From positions 1-5,955 of the forward strand of contig JAJYZL010000038.1 in NCBI GenBank assembly GCA_021799965.1: DNA of 5,955 nt, read 5' to 3'. Shown here piece by piece: positions 1 through 5,526 of this stretch. The DNA comes from a bacterium. Its GTDB lineage: Bacteria; Patescibacteriota; Minisyncoccia; UBA6257; 02-FULL-45-10c. Position 1 is the first letter of the stretch, and each line of letters starts with the position of its first letter. The position numbers were made by a program, and so were the translations under genes. The notes under the pieces are model-generated. The model did no database searches, was not told where the DNA came from, and saw only the letters and a program-made list of their open reading frames with translations.

Positions 1-230
1 AAAGGTACAAACAAACGGAATGAAGCCCCAAGCTCAGGTCTGCGCTCAATTACCCAGTGAGTGGATTTATTTTCCATTCTTATCAACGCACCGGTATCGG
101 TATCGAAAGCAACGAGAAGTTTGTTGTCTTGTAAAACTACTTCACGCGCTAAAGCATACTGACTTGCCGAAGCAACAATTATAAATATTACGGCAATAAA
201 CCTAACGGAGTTAGTTAAATTTGGTTTCAT
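1..230 (-). CDS. N-terminus of a secreted glycoside-hydrolase-like protein (runs off the window)
   Basis: An open frame starts at an ATG at 230 and stays open to the left edge, giving 76 codons. The protein starts with MKPN. A hydrophobic stretch follows (about residues 9-25, FIAVIFIIVASASQYALA), which is a plausible Sec signal peptide with a cleavage region near ALA. The next part, with VAFDTDTGALIRMENK and then a WVIERRPELG-like segment, resembles the first beta-sandwich of large secreted glycosidase-like proteins (for example the DUF6259 type). I recall this pattern from memory and have not searched it. It lies 75 bases downstream of the GH2 pseudogene on the same strand, so it was probably the last gene of the same transcription unit. 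No Shine-Dalgarno sequence precedes the ATG; the upstream bases are AT-rich. The exact enzyme family and whether the gene is intact cannot be judged from this fragment. Confidence 0.6.
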   Translation of the reverse strand, partial: MKPNLTNSVRFIAVIFIIVASASQYALAREVVLQDNKLLVAFDTDTGALIRMENKSTHWVIERRPELGASFRLFVP

Positions 231-305
231 AAATTTTATTTGTTGATAGTTGATATCAGAAGATTAATTTGAAGATAAGCACCTACTTTTAAGTTTGAAC
301 TTGAG

Positions 306-1454
306 TTATATTTTTTCCGACCTGTTATTAGGCATAACTTTGATTCCAACCGATTTAGTACCCAGAGAAGAATGAATTGCTTCGATGCTAATTTCCCCTG
401 AACTATTCGGCGCTGTCTTTTAGAAGAAATGGATTGTCACCTACAATTTCTCCCAGACCTTTTATTTTAGATGTAACTTTTCCACCGGCAAAAAGACGGG
501 CTTCGCCAAATTTATCCGCGACTTTAAATTCCAGCCTGGTTGCATCTGAGCCGTCACCTATTAATTCCGTGTCATCTGCTTTCAGATAGAATTTATCTTG
601 AGATGCATCGGATGAAGAAGATTTTGACAGTACCAGCTTAACACCGGCATATCCATCAATGCGAAGCTCAGGATGATTAGTCCCGTCAATATCAAGACCC
701 ACAAAGAAAGGCAGATACTTTAATGCGGGAAGTTAATCGAATCCGGATAAAGTGTCTTGTACAGTTTCCTGTATATAAACAATTCCAACCGTTCGCAGTT
801 GGAAAAGATGGTTGCATTTTTACCAGGTCCATTCGGTGTTTTGGAACCGAAATCCCAATAGAAATTTGGTTGAATTACAGCACAAACTTTAGGGCTGACT
901 TGCGCCTGGTAGAACGATGCACCCAGTTTCGGAACCCGGAAAACATCTGCCGCCGGGATATTTCACATTATTATATGGATTGACCAGGCTTGCATATTCA
1001 AACCCGCACCAGGCAATCACTCCACATGCGTGAGTTGGCGGCAGCTTTGCTGTGTGCCTGAGCGTGCCGCAGTGCTTGCTGCTCTTGCACCGTAACGTCT
1101 CCTGCACTCTTCGGGAAGTGCAAAGTGCCGGCGATAAATCCAAACATTCTCCCAATCCGAAGGTTCCCAGTTTTGCCAGGAAAGTTTGCTTACACAATGC
1201 GGCAAAGTAACTTTTAAGAAATTCTTATCATCCTATAATGGTTTTAAAGCCTCTGCGCTAAACTTACCTCCAAATAGCCAACTCTAATCCATTGAAAACT
1301 CGTAAAGTGCCGAACCTGTCTAGGAAATTTCTCGGGGCTTCAATATAAAGCCACCCAGTATAGAACTTGATGCAATGGCTGCGGTTCCTAATACACATGT
1401 CTGGATAAATTTCCTGGGCGATAAATTGTGCGACTCTGTTAAATCATTTTTCAT
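306..1454 (-). pseudogene. GH2 beta-galactosidase-like gene, inactivated (stops, frameshifts, barrel deleted)
   Basis: No single ORF covers this stretch, but joining the minus-strand frames gives one recognisable GH2 protein. It starts at ATG 1454 with a twin-arginine-like leader (SPRKFIQT followed by a hydrophobic run). The GH2 sugar-binding domain follows: WLFGGKFSAEALKPL, VTLPH, WENVWIYRRHFALPEE. Around 1100-1110 it jumps to the end of the TIM barrel (QEQQALRHAQAHSKAAA, then GVIAWCGFEYAS). The C-terminal domains come next: ADVFRVPKLGASFYQAQ, QPNFYWDFGSKTP, IFSNCERLELF, KYLPFFVGLDIDG, GDGSDATRLEFKVADKFGE, GDNPFLL, and a final stretch ending in a TAA at 306-308. Lesions are TAG codons at 1320-1322, 1284-1286 and 1233-1235, and frame changes near 1020-1024, 948-955, 720-724 and 405-421. 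About 383 codons remain, against roughly 800 or more for the family, and the region holding the catalytic glutamates is gone. It lies 35 bases downstream of the symporter gene and was probably co-transcribed with it. Confidence 0.85.
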
Positions 1455-1489
1455 AATTTATTAGGCTCTTACTTGATTGTGTTTACTTT

Positions 1490-2992
1490 TCATTTGGGAC
1501 TAACAACTGGAATTTCATCTAGCTCTTTTTTAATATTATCCTGCGATTCACCTTCTATAACCCGGCGTTCGTTTCTCATCCTTTCGGCAACTTCCTCAAA
1601 ACTTTGCCGGGCTGGCGGAGTTGACAAACTCACTATAACATGTGCAAGTAGCACTGCAATTGAGGCGGGAATTATCGGATCGCTCCAAAATTTTACTAGT
1701 GCCGGAACAAAGATTACAATAAGTGAAACTACAGGTGTAATTACTAAAGCCGATATTGCGCCTTGCCACGTTGAACGCTTCCAGAAGCGCCCTAGTAAAA
1801 TGATAACAGCCAAACCACCCATCGTTAGAGGAAGAAATTTAACAACGAACCCTACTATACTTCCTATATATAATGCCAATGTTGTTGAAAGAAAAAATGC
1901 GAATACCAATGCCCACCTTGCAACCATGACCGATCGTTTTGGATATTTGCCGGTGACCAAAGGATAAATGTGGCGAACGAAAAATGTTCCGGCAGCCGCT
2001 GCATTTCCATTTGCTGCTGATGACATTCCTGAAACCACAGACATTACTACAAAAGCTGCAAGCCATGGCGGAAGTACGTTCATTACCAGCCAGGGAAGAG
2101 TTTGGTCAACAACAGGAAGATGAGGATTAATATGAAATGTGTACATGCCTATAATCCCGATTACAACCGAGAAGACTATCACGATCAAACCTGAAGTAAC
2201 CATACTCCACTTTGCACCGGTTTCTGTTCGGGCACTGTACATTGTAAGCCTGCGTCCCGGATCGGCAATAGGATTCAACGTCAATACTAAAATTAAACTA
2301 ATTACATTCCAAGTACCGAGGGACGAAGTGCCAAGGAACGAAAAATAAGCGGCTGGTACTGTCTGTCGCAGTCCCGCAAGCCCACCTGCCGCGTTCAATG
2401 CCGAGTGCATTAGAAAACCAAAGCCAAAAAAAAGTATGATTGTTTGTAGAACATCTGTATATACTACAGCCTTCAGTCCGCCGGGAATCGAAATCATTGC
2501 TTTAGCTGAGCCGGTCACTACCACGCAAACTCTTGGATCCAACCCGGTGACAGCGCCCAGAACAGCAGCCCCGCCCATGATCTGGACTGTCAGCCAGCAC
2601 AGTTGCGACAAAAAAAAAGAAACGTTGGAAAACTCCGCCACCACGCGGTTCCCTTCATAGTAGCATGCTACTTCTTCGCTAAGAGTCATAAATTTGTAGC
2701 GACGCATTTTCGCAAAGAAAAGTCCCGTGAGCAAAGTGCCAAGTCCCAATCCGATTGGATAAGCGCTTCCTGCCCAGCCATGCTGATAAGCTAAACCGGA
2801 GCCTCCAATTATTACTCCGGTGCCAATGCAAGTACCGACTATAGTCCCCGTGAGAACCCAGAACGGAAGCCCGCGCCCAGCCATAAGGTAATCAGTAGGT
2901 TTTCTGACCCGTGCCATCATAAAAAACGAAACGACCGTCGTTAAAATGACATAAATAACCAGTCCGATAAGTATTGCAGTTTGTGCTGTCAT
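1490..2992 (-). CDS. Sodium:solute symporter (SSS family), probable sugar or sugar-acid uptake
   Basis: This intact 500-residue protein is the usual length for the SSS family (PF00474), which imports sugars, sugar acids, amino acids and similar solutes with sodium across the inner membrane. About 13 hydrophobic segments are visible. Family signatures include the first-helix and loop pattern KPTDYLMAGRGLPFW (about 31-45), the glycine-rich second segment GTCIGTGVIIGGSGLAY (about 53-69), GGLKAVVYTDVLQ (about 171-183), LNPIADPGRR (about 239-248) and SGMSSAANGNAAAAGTFFV (about 321-339). The last falls where helix 8 contributes small and hydroxyl residues to the sodium site. The charged tail after about residue 460 is cytoplasmic-looking. 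The start at 2992 is the first ATG followed by the expected N-terminal helix; an ATG just upstream meets an immediate stop. No Shine-Dalgarno sequence is seen. It is followed by the GH2 pseudogene, so a substrate released by that enzyme (a galactoside or related sugar) is a reasonable guess. The sequence does not show specificity. Confidence 0.93.
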   Translation of the reverse strand: MTAQTAILIGLVIYVILTTVVSFFMMARVRKPTDYLMAGRGLPFWVLTGTIVGTCIGTGVIIGGSGLAYQHGWAGSAYPIGLGLGTLLTGLFFAKMRRYKFMTLSEEVACYYEGNRVVAEFSNVSFFLSQLCWLTVQIMGGAAVLGAVTGLDPRVCVVVTGSAKAMISIPGGLKAVVYTDVLQTIILFFGFGFLMHSALNAAGGLAGLRQTVPAAYFSFLGTSSLGTWNVISLILVLTLNPIADPGRRLTMYSARTETGAKWSMVTSGLIVIVFSVVIGIIGMYTFHINPHLPVVDQTLPWLVMNVLPPWLAAFVVMSVVSGMSSAANGNAAAAGTFFVRHIYPLVTGKYPKRSVMVARWALVFAFFLSTTLALYIGSIVGFVVKFLPLTMGGLAVIILLGRFWKRSTWQGAISALVITPVVSLIVIFVPALVKFWSDPIIPASIAVLLAHVIVSLSTPPARQSFEEVAERMRNERRVIEGESQDNIKKELDEIPVVSPK

Positions 2993-3224
2993 TTCATTTC
3001 ATAATTAATTTTTTAAAAATGTTTAAGACTATTCGGTGCAATTCAAATCTGCTTTCAATTCTCTTTTATTCTTTCGTTACAAACTTACTCTTCGAATCGT
3101 TGTTTCTTTACGTAAAAGATACACAATTACTTTCACTTTTTTAGAATCAAGTAAAAGTATAAATGGGATTTAAAAGTTCTTCAAGATTCGACTGCAACTG
3201 TACCTGAATATTAACCAACTTGCC
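2993..3224. other. Intergenic spacer upstream of the symporter gene
   Basis: This 232-base AT-rich spacer lies between the remnant of a carbohydrate-active protein (ending at 3225) and the symporter start. I see no convincing reading frame on either strand, no tRNA and no strong hairpin followed by a U-run. It probably carries the symporter promoter; the TAAGTTTG match and TTTACGTAAA palindrome inside it are the only candidate sites. Confidence 0.5.
3080..3087 (-). promoter_or_regulatory. Possible Bacteroidota-type -7 element upstream of the symporter
   Basis: On the minus strand this reads TAAGTTTG, which fits the TAnnTTTG -7 consensus of Bacteroidota promoters. It lies 88 bases upstream of the symporter ATG in an otherwise non-coding spacer. 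There is no clean TTTG -33 box at the usual distance; the nearest candidate is a TTTT/TTTA about 26 bases upstream. A 10-base palindrome, TTTACGTAAA (3107-3116), lies just upstream and could be an operator, though in AT-rich DNA it could be chance. Confidence 0.25.
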
Positions 3225-3401
3225 TCATGGTGCTAAAATTTTAACGATTGCAGCGGACGCAGCAGGCACTTTCACCATAAAGAGATCGGCTTTGGCTGAT
3301 TTAATTGGAGTCCACTTCCCCTGCCATTGTCCATCGTTATTTATGACTGAACCGCCAAGCGTAATGTCATCGGTTGCTGAAATGAGGGCTTGAAATGCAA
3401 T
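3225..3401 (-). pseudogene. C-terminal remnant of a secreted glycoside-hydrolase-like protein
   Basis: This 58-residue reading frame has no start codon of its own. It is bounded upstream by a TAA at 3402-3404 and ends with a TGA at 3225-3227. The protein includes ATDDITLGGSVIN, DGQWQGKWTPI and VKVPAASAAIVKILAP. The pattern LGG...DGxWxGxWTP...VPAASAAIVK is typical of a C-terminal beta-sandwich on bacterial secreted glycosidases, but I cannot assign a GH family. Coding sequence stops about ten bases from the left terminal repeat of the IS5-family element (3411). The remaining 5' part is not found on the other side of that element (4051-4276), so the gene appears truncated by IS insertion with loss of the adjoining DNA. 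It lies upstream of the symporter on the same strand and was probably part of the same locus. Confidence 0.65.
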
Positions 3402-3410
3402 TTAGATAGT

Positions 3411-3431
3411 GTCTGGTCGGAAAAGCCCAAA
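3411..3431 (+). repeat. Left terminal inverted repeat of the IS5-family element
   Basis: It starts GTCTGGTCGG and continues into AAAAGCCCAAA. It pairs with 4030-4050 at 15 of 21 positions without gaps. It lies about ten bases from the point where the truncated hydrolase frame (3225-3401) ends. Confidence 0.5.
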
Positions 3432-3525
3432 ACTCAAAAAACACAAATATCAATATGGAGTTTTGTTGAATAATACGCTAGAATTTTTCTCTTACCAACG
3501 AATATAATACCTGTTTTGCGACAAT

Positions 3526-3867
3526 TTATTTAGATGTTGGGAGACATTTATTCGGAAGGAAACTGGTATCCACAAAGATTTTTTTTCCTCTTTTTCTTTT
3601 TATTTTTACGCTTTGATCTGGTAGCTTAAGCTGCTCTTGGCAGGAGTCTAAGTTGTACATCTGCTTCAGAAGCAGCAATGAGGCCATCAACCTTATCGGT
3701 TTAGCTGGCCGACCAAATTCTACATAGTATTTTGCAAATGCTTTTTCTAACTCTTTCCAGGCAATCCTTTCTGACAACTGATACAACGGTTCTTTCGGAT
3801 TAAGCATTTCTTTAAAACCAGAGTACAGAAATGTTTGTTGATCTTGATCGGGTGCGTTGCTTTTCAT
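3526..3867 (-). pseudogene. IS5-family transposase, internally deleted remnant
   Basis: This 113-residue ORF starts at ATG 3867. Residues about 14-71 (LYSGFKEMLNPKEPLYQL, AWKELEKAFAKYYVEFGRP, PIRLMASLLLLKQMYNL) match the DUF772-type N-terminal domain of IS5-family transposases. After MYNL the expected acidic SDE-type continuation is missing. The sequence passes into a short basic stretch (KIKRKRGKK) and then IFVDTS, which may be the segment carrying the first catalytic aspartate, before ending prematurely at 3526. Full-length relatives have more than 300 residues, so most of the DDE core is absent and the protein should be inactive. A perfect 10-base inverted repeat lies 29 bases upstream of the start. 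Confidence 0.75.
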
Positions 3868-3895
3868 TTGATCCCATTTTTTTTGTCAATTATTC

Positions 3896-3931
3896 TGCAA
3901 GATTTTCACTACAATTTATTTAAATCTTGCA
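3896..3931. repeat. Perfect 10-base inverted repeat upstream of the transposase remnant
   Basis: Arms TGCAAGATTT (3896-3905) and AAATCTTGCA (3922-3931) are exact reverse complements separated by 16 bases. Transcribed leftward, they would form a hairpin in the leader of the transposase mRNA; as DNA they could be a protein-binding dyad. Neither side has an immediate T-run, so a classical intrinsic terminator is unlikely. The plus strand is pyrimidine-rich shortly beyond (about 3943-3982). Confidence 0.6.
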
Positions 3932-4029
3932 ATATCTCACAACTCTTTTTCCCTCTCTTCTTTTATTTTTTCCCTGCTTTACTAAGATTATAGACTTTAT
4001 AAGGATCGACTATTTATCCAAACAAGAAA

Positions 4030-4050
4030 TTTGGGTTTTTAAGGGCTGAC
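4030..4050 (-). repeat. Right terminal inverted repeat of the IS5-family element
   Basis: The reverse complement starts GTCAGCCC and continues into TTAAAAACCCAAA, matching the left end at 15 of 21 positions. It lies 163 bases upstream of the transposase remnant start, a rather long leader for this type of element. Confidence 0.45.
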
Positions 4051-4069
4051 TTGTTAAGATAAAAAATAA

Positions 4070-4109
4070 ACTTTTTCTACCTTAAATTCAATGACTTTTT
4101 CTGCCTTAA
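4070..4109. repeat. Imperfect direct repeat, 16 bases at a 24-base period
   Basis: ACTTTTTCTACCTTAA (4070-4085) recurs as ACTTTTTCTGCCTTAA (4094-4109), 15 of 16 identical, with start points 24 bases apart. It lies just outside the right end of the IS5-family element and downstream of the isomerase gene. No function is evident. Confidence 0.5.
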
Positions 4110-4276
4110 CTCCTTTTCTCACAATAATTTATTCGTTACCGTCCAGATACTATATGGGGTTTTTCCTGTTTTTTATTTGTTTTTTATCGCTATTCTAACT
4201 TTTCTCTCCTGTTTTCTGCCCAAACTATCATAATTGTGTCGAAGTTGGGCTAGCTGATTCTTTTTGGTTAATAATT

Positions 4277-5071
4277 CTAAGGAATAAAATTCTGCCATAT
4301 TTCAAACTTATCTTGAGGTTGGGACACATACAAAAAAGCGTCCGGATCTTCTTCGAATATAGAATAAATTGGGATGCCCTTTTTTATGCCCAACGATTGG
4401 TAAAGCTCAGGCTGTTTCCTGTGAAGTCGAGTAGGTTGGTAATTATCATTAGTTATCCAATCAATCTCTCCGGTTTTATTAATAATCGGAAACCAGGCAA
4501 GTCCTTTGTGGGCACGAACACGATTATATTCAAACCCAAAATCTCGGTCGCACCAGGCACCAAAAGTTAAAGGTTCATTGGGATCGGCACTAATAGTAGC
4601 ATGAGCCCAATCAGGTGGAACAATTACTACTTCACCGGGACAGGCTTCAACAGCAAAACAACGCCCAGGATTATCGTTGGCTGTTTCCTGCATGTATATG
4701 ATAGCCTTACCTAACCATATTTCATATACTTCCGGCGGCGACATAGTGTTATTTCGAGTTTTCTTATGAATATGTCCCTGGCTCCTAACTGGTTCATTAC
4801 CCAATCGCCCTTTTGCATAAGTAACCACTCCAAACAACAGGTTCCGTTCAAGAAGTAACTGTTTATGCCTCTCTTTTCCTACACCCATTGCAATTGAGTA
4901 AACAGGGTCAGGACCGGAACAATCAGGATCAAGTAGACTCTTTCTAATGGAATCGAGGGTGCGGTACTCTACTTTAGGTCCTAAACAATCCTGCCCATAC
5001 TCAAAGCCCATTGGATTAGTAATAGGTTTAATATCAAGTCCCGGATAAAATTTTAATGTTTGATTCTTCAT
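4277..5071 (-). CDS. pgiA: Cupin-type glucose-6-phosphate isomerase
   Basis: This intact 264-residue protein belongs to the cupin glucose-6-phosphate isomerases (PF06560). This metal-dependent family, best known from Euryarchaeota, is unrelated in fold to ordinary Pgi. It interconverts glucose 6-phosphate and fructose 6-phosphate in the cytoplasm. The metal-binding motifs are visible: GHIH (His100, His102), PEVYE (Glu114) and DWAH (His157), set in the cupin strands EIWLGKAIIYMQE and PGEVVIVPPDWAHATI. DFGFEYNRVRAHKG (about 177-190) matches the DxGHDY...KG region of archaeal members. It is longer than the roughly 190-residue archaeal enzymes, with an N-terminal lead and about 60 extra C-terminal residues. 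The stop codon of the upstream MFS gene lies two bases before this ATG, so the two formed an operon. The start is the only ATG fitting that junction; no Shine-Dalgarno sequence is present. The IS630 insertion upstream probably separated it from its original promoter. The in vivo substrate could be another sugar phosphate or a free sugar. Confidence 0.85.
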   Translation of the reverse strand: MKNQTLKFYPGLDIKPITNPMGFEYGQDCLGPKVEYRTLDSIRKSLLDPDCSGPDPVYSIAMGVGKERHKQLLLERNLLFGVVTYAKGRLGNEPVRSQGHIHKKTRNNTMSPPEVYEIWLGKAIIYMQETANDNPGRCFAVEACPGEVVIVPPDWAHATISADPNEPLTFGAWCDRDFGFEYNRVRAHKGLAWFPIINKTGEIDWITNDNYQPTRLHRKQPELYQSLGIKKGIPIYSIFEEDPDAFLYVSQPQDKFEIWQNFIP

Positions 5072-5073
5072 TT

Positions 5074-5526
5074 TTATGTTCTTTTAACCATGATTTTCTC
5101 TAATTCCTCCAGGCTTTTCCCGTTTGTTTCAGGAAGTTTACTAATAATAAATATGAGCATCAGTACGCACATTATATCGAAAATCAAGAAAGCAGCACCT
5201 CCGCCAAGATGGTTTAATATTGCAGGAAATGTAAGAGTTACAACAAAATTAGCACTCCAAAGCGCAACAATTGCAATTGACATTGCTTTACTTCGTATTT
5301 TATTTGGGAAAATTTCAGATATCACAACCCAACTCACCGGGCCGAGAGAAGCGGCAAAAGAAGCTATGTATGTAAGAATAAAAAAGAAAATCACATAACC
5401 CCCAAGTTTATTAAGATAATAAGCAACAGTAATCACCGTAAGGGAAGTAATCATTCCGACAGCGCCGCCGATTAACAATGGTTTTCTACCCCATTTATCA
5501 ATCCATAAAATAGCCACTAGTGTCAT
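5074..5526 (-). pseudogene. Sugar-porter MFS transporter, C-terminal part only (cut by IS630)
   Basis: The 150 remaining residues are the C-terminal third of a sugar porter (PF00083 type), a proton-coupled or facilitative hexose/pentose carrier of the inner membrane. DKWGRKPLL (about 10-18) is the conserved loop motif at the helix 8 boundary. GPVSWVVISEIFPNKIRSKA (about 62-81) is the PxxW...SEIFPxxiR signature near helix 10, and PETNGKSLEELE (about 132-143) is the classic C-terminal sugar-porter motif. Around four to five membrane helices remain of twelve. Homology begins almost exactly at the ATG at 5526, which lies at the IS630 border, so this start is probably fortuitous and about 300 N-terminal residues should lie beyond the transposon, outside the window. 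The gene is followed after two bases by the cupin isomerase gene, suggesting uptake and isomerisation of the same sugar. Confidence 0.85.

Larger units (their letters stand above)
3411..4050 (-). mobile_element. Shrunken IS5-family element with imperfect terminal inverted repeats
   Basis: A 21-base end at 3411-3431 and the reverse complement of 4030-4050 match ungapped at 15 of 21 positions, including GTC at the outer tip and an inner AAAA-R-CCCAAA core. They flank a remnant transposase gene (3526-3867) with an IS5-type N-terminus. The span is about 640 bases, well under the 1.2-1.6 kb usual for such elements, consistent with internal deletion. No clear target duplication is seen outside the ends. 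The exact outer boundaries may be off by a few bases. The element could only move if a related transposase were supplied from elsewhere. Confidence 0.55.
3868..4276. other. Non-coding stretch between the isomerase gene and the transposase remnant
   Basis: This 409-base AT-rich stretch has no supportable gene on either strand. It contains the 3896-3931 inverted repeat, a T- and C-rich tract (about 3943-3982), the right end of the IS5-family element (4030-4050) and an imperfect direct repeat (4070-4109). The part beyond the IS (4051-4276) should hold the 5' portion of the truncated hydrolase if the insertion had been simple. All three minus-strand frames are interrupted there and resemble nothing I recognise. 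No strong terminator follows the isomerase stop codon. Confidence 0.5.

Noticed and set aside
242..255. Tandem GTTGATA x2 upstream of the leftmost gene
   Set aside because: Only two seven-base copies in AT-rich DNA; too short to call a site or CRISPR-like repeat.
723..1205. Plus- and minus-strand ORFs of 62-102 codons as separate small genes
   Set aside because: The minus-strand pieces are frame segments of the GH2 pseudogene, and the plus-strand one is its antisense shadow.
1233..1322. Stop-codon recoding (amber suppression) making the GH2 gene functional
   Set aside because: Even with TAG read through, the gene still has several frameshifts and lacks its catalytic barrel.
1473..1967. A 164-codon plus-strand ORF
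   Set aside because: It is antisense to the C-terminal part of the symporter, whose frame shows clear family motifs; the plus-strand protein has no recognisable domain.
3896..3931. Intrinsic terminator
   Set aside because: The stem is AT-rich, the loop is 16 bases and there is no T-run directly after either arm.
4313..4570. An 85-codon plus-strand ORF
   Set aside because: It is antisense to the C-terminal half of the cupin isomerase.
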